A DNA stretch of 64,000 nucleotides from Rhizomonospora bruguierae (GTDB lineage Bacteria; Actinomycetota; Actinomycetes; Mycobacteriales; Micromonosporaceae), in contig NZ_BBQH01000011.1 of the NCBI RefSeq assembly GCF_018397995.1, positions 124,001 through 188,000 on the forward strand, read 5' to 3'. Under the pieces are notes generated by a model. That model ran no database searches and was not told the origin of the DNA. It saw only the letters and a list, made by a program, of their open reading frames with translations. Shown here piece by piece: positions 24,086 through 32,086 of the stretch. Each line of letters starts with the position of its first letter. Position 1 is the stretch's first letter. Position numbers and translations under genes: made by a program.

Positions 24086-26475
24086 CGTGGGCTCCCCTCC
24101 CGTGTGGACGGCGCCGGCCCGCCCGGCGTGGCCCCGGCGGGGCCGCCGTCCGTGGCCTCGCTCCCGGTGCCACCGGGAGCGGCGCCCGGCACGCGCAGGT
24201 CGGCGTCGCAGTACGGCGAGTATGCCAAGCCGAGGACGTTTCCGTGGCGCAGCAGCTCCCAGCGGGCCGCCCGCAGCGCCTCGCCCACCCCGGCGCCGCG
24301 CCACAGCGCCGCCAGGAACAGTTCCATCGCCCGGGTGGCCAGCCGCATCTCCACCGTCACCTCGGTGGCCAGTACGCCGGCCGCGCCGGCCTGGCCGACG
24401 AAGGCGGCGACGAACTCGACCGTGGTGTCCGGCAGCACCTCGCCGGTGAAGCAGCCGTTGAGCACCACCAGCGGGCGCCGCGCCGACCAGCGCACCCGGG
24501 GAGTGAGCCGGGCCCACGCGTCCACGTCGCCCGGCGCGATCCGGCCCCCACCGCCGAAGTCCAGCAGCACGGTGGGCGGGCCGCCCGGCACGCCCGCCGC
24601 CCGGATGCCGTGGCAGAGCAGGTACACCACGTCGGCGCCGGGGACCAGTGCGGTGCGCAGCGCGTCGACGGTGGTGGTGACCGCGGGACGCGCGCCGGCG
24701 ATCGCGGCCAGGGCGGCCCGGTGCCGCTCCCATTCGGGGCCGGACAGGTCCGCGTTGAAGCCGACGGCGAGCGTGGCGGGCGGCGGGTCGCCGGTCACCG
24801 CCACCAGGCCGGCCGCGGTGAACGGCGGCACCTCGAGCACGTGCGCCAGCCCCCAGAAGCCGTACGGGCAGAGCTGGCCGTCCCCGTCCAGGTGGGCGTC
24901 CGCGTGCGGGCAGACCGGGGGCACCTCCGCCGTCGTCCGGTGTGGACCGAACGCCCACACGCTCGGGCACGGGGTCAGCCCGGCGCCGTCGCCGATCACG
25001 GGCAGGTCGTAGACGAGTTGCCAGGGGAAGGCCAGCCGAGTGTTCGCCGCCCGGGCGAGTTGCACCACGGCGGGGCGGCCCCGGCGCGCCGCGTCCGCCG
25101 CCAGCCAGCCGCTGAGCCGGTCGCGGGCGTCCGGGTCGGTCAGCATCGTCCGGTACGCCTCCGCGCCGGCCACCGCGAGCGCCCGCAGGTCCGCCAGGTA
25201 GGCGCCGTCGGGCTTGCCGAGGGTCCCGTCGAAGCGGCTGCGCCGGCCGTCGAACTGCGCCTCGTAGAGGCCGGTGCGCAGCCGCCGGGCCAGACTCGCC
25301 GCCTGCGCCTCGCCCAGCTCGAACCGGACCTGCTCCCCGGCGCCGTCGCCCACCACGAGGCGGTGCCGCCCGTCCGGGCCGCCCGCCTCGTAGACGCTGG
25401 CCGAGCGGCGGGCGTGCCGGTCCAGGTCGGCCACGCCGACGTCGAGCGACCACACCACCCGCCCGGCCGGGCGCCCGCCGGCCGGCAGGTCCACGGTCAG
25501 CGCCTGGACCAGCACCCTTCCCGCCAGGTACACCGACAGGTGCAGGGTGCCGGTCCGCACCGGAACGTCCACGGTGGGGCTTCGCTCGGCGGGCCGGCAG
25601 TGGTGCTCGGTGCCCGGTGGGCAACCGCAGCGGTACCCCGACCCGACGCGGGGCAGGAAGTACGCCTCGGCGAACTGGTCGCCGTAGGCGAGGGCGTCAC
25701 CGGTCGCCAGCACGGTCAGCCACCAGCCCGCGGGCGAGCGGGGCAGGTGCTCGTGCGGGAAGTCCGGTGGGTCCACGACGACGGAATCCGCCGCGAGCGG
25801 CCCGATCGACAAGCGCGCCAGGTAGGTGGCGTCACGCGCCAGGGGCCCCGAGAGCGGTGCACCGCCGGGCTTCCCGGCCACGACAACGTTCACGTGCCGG
25901 CGGTCGACCGGCGGCGGCCCCGGCCGCTCCTCGGGCTCGACACCGAGCGCGATCCGCTCCTCCCGGATCCTGAGCGGGGGCGGCAGATTCGCGGGGCTGG
26001 ACGGCTCCTCGTCGCCGTCCAGCCCCGCCCAGATCTCCGGCGGCACCGCGCCCGGACCCGGCCCGGACGGGGCGTTGTCGTCGTCCGGCCCCGCCCAGAA
26101 CTTGGTCGGCGCCGCGCCCGGACCCGGCCCCGGCCCGATGGGCAACGCCGCTACCCGCACCACCTCGACGTGCCGCGGCCACCGGCCGGCGGGCAGCATC
26201 GGGCGCACCTCCGCCCACGCCTCGCTCGTCAGCCCGACCACCACCCGCACACCCCCGGCCAGCAGTGCGCCGATCATCTCGGCCACGGCGCCGGGACGGT
26301 CGGGCGGGAAGGCGATCACCGCCTCGCGGTCGCCCCGGGTCGCCTCCGCCACCGCGCGCAGCACCGCGGCCTCGCCATGGGTGTCCAACCAGTACGCGGA
26401 GCCGTACCGGCCGAGCAGCTCCCGCAGGCGCGCCATCGGCGGGCCGAGTACGACGATGAGACGCGGGTCGGTCAC
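24082..26475 (-). CDS. CHAT-domain (caspase-like) protease
   Basis: A 797-residue protein. Residues 1-115 form an alpha/beta region of unknown kind (LIVVLGPPMARLRELLG; VRVVVGLTSEAWAEV), and 115-190 a Pro/Gly/Asp-rich linker. Residues 190-400 are beta-rich, with a CGCPPGTEHHC cluster; about 400-560 holds a helical segment and a CP...CPYGFWGL pair that may bind zinc. The CHAT protease domain keeps the dyad: His622 in YLLCHGI and Cys675 in VLNGCFTGE. CHAT proteases (separase/caspase relatives) act in bacterial conflict and programmed-death systems. GTG 26475 overlaps the sugar-kinase stop (GTGA), and its stop overlaps the membrane-protein start (ATGA). Confidence 0.82.
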   Translation of the reverse strand: MTDPRLIVVLGPPMARLRELLGRYGSAYWLDTHGEAAVLRAVAEATRGDREAVIAFPPDRPGAVAEMIGALLAGGVRVVVGLTSEAWAEVRPMLPAGRWPRHVEVVRVAALPIGPGPGPGAAPTKFWAGPDDDNAPSGPGPGAVPPEIWAGLDGDEEPSSPANLPPPLRIREERIALGVEPEERPGPPPVDRRHVNVVVAGKPGGAPLSGPLARDATYLARLSIGPLAADSVVVDPPDFPHEHLPRSPAGWWLTVLATGDALAYGDQFAEAYFLPRVGSGYRCGCPPGTEHHCRPAERSPTVDVPVRTGTLHLSVYLAGRVLVQALTVDLPAGGRPAGRVVWSLDVGVADLDRHARRSASVYEAGGPDGRHRLVVGDGAGEQVRFELGEAQAASLARRLRTGLYEAQFDGRRSRFDGTLGKPDGAYLADLRALAVAGAEAYRTMLTDPDARDRLSGWLAADAARRGRPAVVQLARAANTRLAFPWQLVYDLPVIGDGAGLTPCPSVWAFGPHRTTAEVPPVCPHADAHLDGDGQLCPYGFWGLAHVLEVPPFTAAGLVAVTGDPPPATLAVGFNADLSGPEWERHRAALAAIAGARPAVTTTVDALRTALVPGADVVYLLCHGIRAAGVPGGPPTVLLDFGGGGRIAPGDVDAWARLTPRVRWSARRPLVVLNGCFTGEVLPDTTVEFVAAFVGQAGAAGVLATEVTVEMRLATRAMELFLAALWRGAGVGEALRAARWELLRHGNVLGLAYSPYCDADLRVPGAAPGGTGSEATDGGPAGATPGGPAPSTREGSPR

Positions 26476-27479
26476 CCGAGGTATTGTGCCGGCTTTTCCC
26501 GCAGCGCGGAGCGCACCCGCTCCTCCACCTCAGCCGGGGTGGCCCCGCCGTGCAGCGCGTCCGCCGCGAGCAGCGCCGCACCGGCGGCCGGTCGATCGGC
26601 CACGCCGGAGACGGTGGCCGCGGGCGCGAGGTCGGCCAGGCCAGCCACGATCGCGTCGTGCAGGAGCGGATGGCGGGCGGCGAGCACGCCCCCGCCGAGC
26701 ACCACCGCGAACGCCCGGCCGAGCAGGTCCAGACGCCCGGCCGCCACCCGGATCTGGGCGAGCACCTCGTCGGCCTGGCGGCGGACCACCTTCGCGGCCA
26801 CCGGGTCACCGGCCGCGGCGACCGCGAACAGCGCCTCGCTCAGCCCGTACAGCCGCTCCCGGGGCACCTCACCGAGGTGCAGCGCCGCGCTCACCCGCTC
26901 CACCGTGGCCAGTCCGAAGTAGTCGGTGACCGCCGCCACCAGCGCGGACGCCGGTCCCCGGCCGTCCTCGGCGCGGGCGGCGTGCCAGAGCGCCAGTTCG
27001 GCGAGGTGGTGGCCGCCGCCCCAGTCCCCGGAGAGCGGGCCGAACGCCGGGAACCGGGCGGTGCGCCCGTCCGCCCGCCGGCCCAGGCAGTTGCTCCCGG
27101 CCCCGCACACCACCACCACCGCGTCCGGGTGGGCGGTGCCGGCGCGCAGCAGGGCGAACGCGTCGTTGTCGACCCGCACCGCCGCCGCCCAGCCCAGGGC
27201 GGCCGCCTCCCGGGTCAGCCGCGCCACCTGGCTGGGTAGGTCGGCGCCGGCGAGCAGCAGGTCGGCGCGGGCGACCGGTGCGCCTGCGGGCAGTCCGGCA
27301 CGCGTCCGGGCCGCACCGACCAGCCGGTCGAGCATGGCCATCGCGCCGGGCACGCCCAGGATGTCCGGGGAGGCGGTCGGCCCGCGCAGGAACGCCCGGA
27401 CCCCTCCGCCAGCGTCGCCGAACACCACGTCCGTCTTGGAGTTGCCGCCGTCGACCGCCAGGTACAGCGGGGCGCTCAC
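26472..27479 (-). CDS. BadF/BadG-type ATPase, N-acetylglucosamine-kinase-like
   Basis: The 335-residue ASKHA-fold protein begins VSAPLYLAVDGGNSKTDVVF (phosphate 1 motif DGGNSKT). It contains VRVDNDAFALLRAG, VVCGAGSNCLGR (phosphate 2) and FGPLSGDWGGGHHLA, which is typical of N-acetylglucosamine or N-acetylmuramic acid kinases of the BadF/BadG family, then VVLGGGVLAA. It would phosphorylate an imported amino sugar. GTG 27479 is chosen because it makes a GTGA overlap with the GH4 stop; an upstream GTG at 27488 is possible. It is coupled downstream to the CHAT gene. Confidence 0.85.
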   Translation of the reverse strand: MSAPLYLAVDGGNSKTDVVFGDAGGGVRAFLRGPTASPDILGVPGAMAMLDRLVGAARTRAGLPAGAPVARADLLLAGADLPSQVARLTREAAALGWAAAVRVDNDAFALLRAGTAHPDAVVVVCGAGSNCLGRRADGRTARFPAFGPLSGDWGGGHHLAELALWHAARAEDGRGPASALVAAVTDYFGLATVERVSAALHLGEVPRERLYGLSEALFAVAAAGDPVAAKVVRRQADEVLAQIRVAAGRLDLLGRAFAVVLGGGVLAARHPLLHDAIVAGLADLAPAATVSGVADRPAAGAALLAADALHGGATPAEVEERVRSALREKPAQYLG

Positions 27480-28717
27480 CGGGCCCACGGCAGGTACCGC
27501 CGGTTCGCCGCGATCAGCTCGGCGGTCAGCCGCTCGGCGTACTCGTACTGGCCGACGAGCGGGTGCGCCAGCAGCGCCCGGAACACCCGGTCGGCTCCAC
27601 CGTGGACGGCCGCCGCGAGGGCCAGCTCCTCGTACCCGGAGACGGCCGCGACGAGCCCGGCCTGGTCCGGGGCGAGCGGCGCGACGGGCAACGGGACCGG
27701 ACCGGCGCCGGACACCTCACAGGACACCTCGATCACCGCCTCGTCCGGCAGGAACGGCAACGTGCCCCGGTTGCGCACGTTCACCGAGTGCACGCCACGC
27801 TCCCCCGCCGTCAGGGCGCCGACCAGGCCCACGGCCGCCTCCGAGTAGTACGCCCCGCCGCGCTCGCCCAGCAGCGCCGGCTTGGTCTCCAGCGCCGGAT
27901 CGGCGTACATCCGCAGCAGTTCCGCCTCGATCTCGGCGACCCGCTGACCCCGGGTGGGCCGCCCGCGCTCCTCCCGTACCACCTCGTCGTGGCCGTAGAA
28001 GTACCGCAGGTAGTACGAGGGGACGCAGTCGAGCAGGCGCAGCAGCCGGACCGGCAGTCCCACGGCGGTTGCCAGCTCCTCGCCGTGCCCGGTCAGCAGC
28101 TCGGGCAGCCGGTCGACGCCGGCGACCGTGGCGGCCCGCTCCCAGGTGAGGTGGTTGAGCCCCACGTGGTCCAGCACCACCCGCTCGGGCGCGACGCCGA
28201 GCCACCCGGCGAACCGGCGCTGGAACCCGATCGCCACGTTGCACAGCCCCACCGCCCGGTGCCCCGCGTCCAGCAGCGCCCGCGTGACGATCCCGACCGG
28301 GTTGGTGAAGTCGACGATCAGGGCGCCCGGCTTGGCCCGGGCGGCGATGTCGAGCACCACCGGTACCGTGCGCAGCGCCTTGGCCAGCCCACCCGCGCCG
28401 GTGGTCTCCTGGCCGAGGCAGTCGCAGACCAGCGGGAACGTCTCGTCGCTGATCCGCGCCGCCTGCCCGCCGACCCGCAGCTGGAGCAGCACCACGTCGG
28501 CGCCGTCCAGGCCGGCGTCGAGGTCGCCGGTCCAGGTGACCTCGGCCGGGTGCCCGTGGTGGCGCATGATCCGGCCGGCGAGCGGGCCCACCACGGCCAG
28601 CCGCTGCGCCGCCGGGTCGACCAGCGCCAGTTCGGCCAGGCCCGGGGCGGAGCGGGCGAACCCGTCGACCAGCTCGGGGGTGTACGTCGACCCGCCGCCC
28701 ACCACGGCGACCTTCAT
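27476..28717 (-). CDS. GH4 6-phospho-beta-glucosidase-type glycosidase
   Basis: A 413-residue NAD+/Mn2+-dependent family 4 glycosidase. The Rossmann start is MKVAVVGGGSTYTPELVDGF, the metal/substrate segments are DFTNPVGIVT, the active-site Cys is in LCNVAIGFQRR (about residue 175), and the metal-binding His is in LNHLTW (about 205). GH4 enzymes split phosphorylated or free disaccharides by a redox-assisted elimination mechanism. Here it follows an oligosaccharide/peptide importer and precedes an amino-sugar kinase, so the substrate may be a GlcNAc-containing disaccharide; this is inferred. Confidence 0.87.
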   Translation of the reverse strand: MKVAVVGGGSTYTPELVDGFARSAPGLAELALVDPAAQRLAVVGPLAGRIMRHHGHPAEVTWTGDLDAGLDGADVVLLQLRVGGQAARISDETFPLVCDCLGQETTGAGGLAKALRTVPVVLDIAARAKPGALIVDFTNPVGIVTRALLDAGHRAVGLCNVAIGFQRRFAGWLGVAPERVVLDHVGLNHLTWERAATVAGVDRLPELLTGHGEELATAVGLPVRLLRLLDCVPSYYLRYFYGHDEVVREERGRPTRGQRVAEIEAELLRMYADPALETKPALLGERGGAYYSEAAVGLVGALTAGERGVHSVNVRNRGTLPFLPDEAVIEVSCEVSGAGPVPLPVAPLAPDQAGLVAAVSGYEELALAAAVHGGADRVFRALLAHPLVGQYEYAERLTAELIAANRRYLPWAR

Positions 28718-28756
28718 CCCCTCACCCTCCGCTCTCGCCCGCCCGGCGGGGCGGGG

Positions 28757-29839
28757 TCACGCGTCGGCGCGCAGGTCCGCGATGATGGACTCCTCCGGCG
28801 CCTCCGCGAAGTGGCAGGCCACCTCCTGCGGGGAGTTCCGCCGGGTCAGGGCCGGGTCCTCCTTCGCGCAGACCTCGGCCGCCTTCCAGCAGCGGGTGCG
28901 GAACCGGCAACCGGACGGCGGGTTGATCGGGCTCGGCGGATCACCGACCAGGCGGATGCGCGCCTTCGGCGGCGTACCGCGCACGGTGCCCAGGTCCGGC
29001 ACGGCGGACAGCAGCGCCTGGGTGTACGGGTGCCGGGGGGCGCCGTAGATGTCGTCGCGGTTGCCGATCTCGGCGATCCGGCCCAGGTACATGACCGCGA
29101 TCCGGTCGCAGAAGTGCCGGACCACGCCGAGGTCGTGCGCGATGAACACGAACGCGATGCCGAACTCCTTGCGCAGGTCCTCCAGCAGGTTCATCACCTG
29201 CGCCTGGATGGACACGTCCAGCGCGGAGACCGGCTCGTCCGCCACGATGATCTTCGGCTGGACGGCGAGCGCCCGGGCGATGCCGATGCGCTGGCGCTGG
29301 CCGCCGGAGAACTCGTGCGGGTACCGGTTGTAGTGCTCCGGGTTGAGGCCGACGACCTCGAGCAGTTCCTGGACCCGGGCCAGCTCCTTGCCCTTGGCCG
29401 TCATGTTGTGGGTCCGCAGGGCGGTGCCGATGATCGAGCCGACCGTGTGCCGCGGGTTCAGCGACGAGTACGGGTCCTGGAAGATCAGCTGGATCTCCCG
29501 GCGGTACGGGCGCAGCGCCCGCTCGTTCAGCCGGGCGATGTCGTTGCCCTGGTACAGGATCTTGCCGGAGGTCGGCTTCAGCAGCCGGGTGATGAGCTGG
29601 GCCGTGGTCGACTTGCCGCAGCCGGACTCGCCGACCAGGCCGAGCGACTCGCCCTCGCGCACGGTCAGCGAGACGCCGTCCACGGCCTGGACCTTGCTGG
29701 TCTTGCGACCCAGCAGCCCGTCGCCGCGGGTGGCGAAGTGCATGACGAGATCCTGCAACTCCAGCAGGGGGGCACCGGGGACCCTCGGCACGCCACGCTT
29801 GGCCCGTCCGGACCCGGTTTCGATCGCGGTGGTGGTCAT
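28757..29839 (-). CDS. Oligopeptide-type ABC transporter ATPase (DppF/OppF-like)
   Basis: The 360-residue ATPase has Walker A GESGCGKSTTAQ (about residue 70), Q-loop LIFQDPYSSLNPR, signature FSGGQRQRIGIARAL and Walker B IIVADEPVSALDVS. The C-terminal oligopeptide-transporter extension is rich in Cys (CRFRTRC...C...C), a site for an iron-sulfur cluster in some DppD/DppF proteins. It pairs with the ATPase encoded just upstream, 9 bp away, to energise import. Confidence 0.9.
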   Translation of the reverse strand: MTTTAIETGSGRAKRGVPRVPGAPLLELQDLVMHFATRGDGLLGRKTSKVQAVDGVSLTVREGESLGLVGESGCGKSTTAQLITRLLKPTSGKILYQGNDIARLNERALRPYRREIQLIFQDPYSSLNPRHTVGSIIGTALRTHNMTAKGKELARVQELLEVVGLNPEHYNRYPHEFSGGQRQRIGIARALAVQPKIIVADEPVSALDVSIQAQVMNLLEDLRKEFGIAFVFIAHDLGVVRHFCDRIAVMYLGRIAEIGNRDDIYGAPRHPYTQALLSAVPDLGTVRGTPPKARIRLVGDPPSPINPPSGCRFRTRCWKAAEVCAKEDPALTRRNSPQEVACHFAEAPEESIIADLRADA

Positions 29840-29848
29840 CGTGGTCCT

Positions 29849-31003
29849 TTACGGCAGCCGGGGCAGGACGGTGGTCTCGAAGACCCGGTCGGGCTCGCGG
29901 AGGTGGCAGCGCGACGTGCGGCTGGTGTCCGCGGTCCGCGGGATCAGGTCCGGCGTCTCCGTGCGGCACAGGTCGCCCTGGACCTGCTCGCGGAACTCGC
30001 AGCGCGGGTGGAACGGGCAGCCGCTCGGCACCGCCAGCAGGCTCGGCGGGGCGCCCGGGATCGGGTGCAGCCGGGCCGGCTCGCCGGACACCGCCGGGAT
30101 GCTCTCCAGCAGGCCCCAGGTGTACGGGTGCAGCGGAGCGCCGAGGATCTTGTTGACCTGCCCGTACTCGACCGCGCGCCCGGCGTACATGACCAGGATG
30201 TCGTCCGCGATCTCGGCGACCACGCCCAGGTCGTGGGTGATGAACACGACCGCGGAGCCGAAGTCCCGCTGGAGATCCATGATCAGGTCGAGGATCTGCG
30301 CCTGCACGGTCACGTCCAGGGCGGTGGTCGGCTCGTCCGCGATCAGCAGCTTGGGGTCGTTGATCAGCGACATCGCGATCATCGCGCGCTGCCGCATGCC
30401 GCCGGAGAACTGGTGCGGGTAGTCGCCCATCCGCTTCTTCGGGTTCGGGATGCCGACCCTGGCCAGCATCTCGATGGCCCGCTGCGCGGCCTTGGCCTTG
30501 GCCACGTTGTGGTGCGCCCGGTACGCCTCGATCAACTGCTTGCCGACCGTGTAGTACGGGTGCAGCGACGACTGCGGGTCCTGGAACACCATGGCGGCGG
30601 TGCTGCCGCGCAGCTTGCGCAGTTCCTCCTGGCGCATGCCGACGACCTCGTGGCCGCCCAGGCGGATCGAGCCGCTGATGCGGGTGCTCTGCGGGTTGTG
30701 CAGCCCCATCACGGCCATGCTGGACACGCTCTTGCCGGAGCCGGACTCGCCGACGATCGCCAGCGTGCGGCCCAGCGGCACCGAGTAGCTCAGCCCGCGC
30801 ACCGCCTTGACCGGGCCGTCCGCCGTCGGGAAGGTCACCTCCAGGTCGCGCACGACCAGGTAGGGCTCGAGGCCGGACGGGTTGGCCTCGCGGGACCGCG
30901 CCGCCCGGGAAACCGTCTCGGGGCGCCGGATCGCGGTGCCGCCGTTGGTAACCTGCTCGCTCATTCCGCCTCCATGCGGGCCCGCCGTGGATGACTGGCT
31001 CAT
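29849..31003 (-). CDS. Oligopeptide-type ABC transporter ATPase (DppD/OppD-like)
   Basis: A 384-residue ATPase with Walker A GESGSGKSVSSMAVMG (about residue 85), FQDPQSSLHPY (Q-loop), FSGGMRQRAMIAMSL (signature), LIADEPTTALDVT (Walker B) and the Cys-containing C-terminal extension (GCPFHPRCEF...C). ATG 31003 makes an ATGA overlap with the permease stop. ATG 30964, 13 codons in, has a much better GGAGGCGGA site and may be the real start, since residues 1-40 are not conserved in the family. Confidence 0.88.
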   Translation of the reverse strand: MSQSSTAGPHGGGMSEQVTNGGTAIRRPETVSRAARSREANPSGLEPYLVVRDLEVTFPTADGPVKAVRGLSYSVPLGRTLAIVGESGSGKSVSSMAVMGLHNPQSTRISGSIRLGGHEVVGMRQEELRKLRGSTAAMVFQDPQSSLHPYYTVGKQLIEAYRAHHNVAKAKAAQRAIEMLARVGIPNPKKRMGDYPHQFSGGMRQRAMIAMSLINDPKLLIADEPTTALDVTVQAQILDLIMDLQRDFGSAVVFITHDLGVVAEIADDILVMYAGRAVEYGQVNKILGAPLHPYTWGLLESIPAVSGEPARLHPIPGAPPSLLAVPSGCPFHPRCEFREQVQGDLCRTETPDLIPRTADTSRTSRCHLREPDRVFETTVLPRLP

Positions 31004-31977
31004 GACAGCCGCACCCGCGGGTCGAGCACGGTGTACAGCACGTCCACGATCAGATTCATCGTGACCAGCGCGATGGAGCCGACCAGCACGCCGCCCATCA
31101 GCACCGGCAGGTCGAAGGTGAAGAACGCGCGCAGGGTCATCAGGCCGACCCCGGGCAGGCCGAAGATCGTCTCAGTGAAGACCGTGTTGGTCAACTGGTA
31201 GGCCAGGTCGACGCCGAGGATGCTGGCGACCGGGGTGAGCGCCGCGCGCAGGCCGTGCCCGTAGACCACCTTGCGCTCGGTCAGGCCCTTCGCCCGCGCG
31301 GTCCGCACGAAGTCCTCGCCCAGCGACTCGATCATGGAGCCGCGGGAGTACCGCGTGTAGGAGGCGGCGTTGGCCAGGCCGAGGCAGAGCCACGCGGCGA
31401 GCAGGCCCGACGCCCACATCGCCGGATTTTCGAAGAGTTTTGTGTACTGCGTCGGCGGCAGGAACGTCGCGTACAGCGAGATGATCAGCGCGACGATGAA
31501 GTACGGGATCGAGTTCAAGATCAACGAAACGCCGACCGTCACCCGGTCGAAGAGGGTGCCCCGTCTTCGGGCGGCGAACACGCCGGCCAGCAGACCGACG
31601 CTGACGTACACGATGGCCCCGCCGAGGACCAGCGAGAACGTGACCGGAATCGCCTGCGCGAACAGCTTGGTGACCGGCTGGCCGAGCAGGTACGAGTAGC
31701 CCAGGCACGGCGCCTCGCACTCGACGGTGGTGCCGCCGGACTCGTAGGTGCGCCCGACGACCAGGCCCTTGAAGTAGTTGCCCACCTGGCTGGGCAGCGG
31801 CTCGTCCAGGTTCAGCGAGCGCCGGATCTCCTCGTACCGTGCCGGGGTGCAGCGCTCGCCGCAGAGCACGCCCGCCGGGTCCGTCGGCGCCACGTAGAAC
31901 AGCGCGAACGAGGCGATGAGCGTCACCGCGACGACGGAGATGGCGATCAGGATGCGCCGCAGGATGTAGAGGAGCAC
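31000..31977 (-). CDS. ABC transporter permease (DppB/OppB-like)
   Basis: The 325-residue permease starts MLLYILRRILIAISVVAVTLIASF, the typical OppB first helix. It has a short external segment with Cys pairs (CGERC, CEAPC), about six helices and the EAA-like cytoplasmic loop EDFVRTARAKGLTERKVVYGHGLRAALTP. It forms the channel with the DppC-like permease at 33878. The gap to the upstream binding-protein gene contains a strong hairpin, probably lowering expression of this part of the operon. Confidence 0.9.
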   Translation of the reverse strand: MLLYILRRILIAISVVAVTLIASFALFYVAPTDPAGVLCGERCTPARYEEIRRSLNLDEPLPSQVGNYFKGLVVGRTYESGGTTVECEAPCLGYSYLLGQPVTKLFAQAIPVTFSLVLGGAIVYVSVGLLAGVFAARRRGTLFDRVTVGVSLILNSIPYFIVALIISLYATFLPPTQYTKLFENPAMWASGLLAAWLCLGLANAASYTRYSRGSMIESLGEDFVRTARAKGLTERKVVYGHGLRAALTPVASILGVDLAYQLTNTVFTETIFGLPGVGLMTLRAFFTFDLPVLMGGVLVGSIALVTMNLIVDVLYTVLDPRVRLS

Positions 31978-32033
31978 CGGTCAACTTCCTTGCGTGTGGG
32001 GGTGGTGCGGGGGATGGCTGGGGGTCTGGCTGG

Positions 32034-32077
32034 GGTGGTTCCGGCCGGCGCCGCGGTGGGCGCCGGCCGGAACCGCC
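32034..32077 (-). terminator. Intercistronic hairpin between binding protein and permease genes
   Basis: Bases 32037-32052 (GGTTCCGGCCGGCGCC) pair perfectly with 32059-32074 over a 6-nt GC-rich loop, and pairing continues outward with one wobble. It lies 10 bp after the binding-protein stop. Such hairpins commonly cause partial termination or protect the 3' end, so that binding protein is made in excess over membrane components. Confidence 0.7.
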
Positions 32078-32086
32078 ATTACTGCG

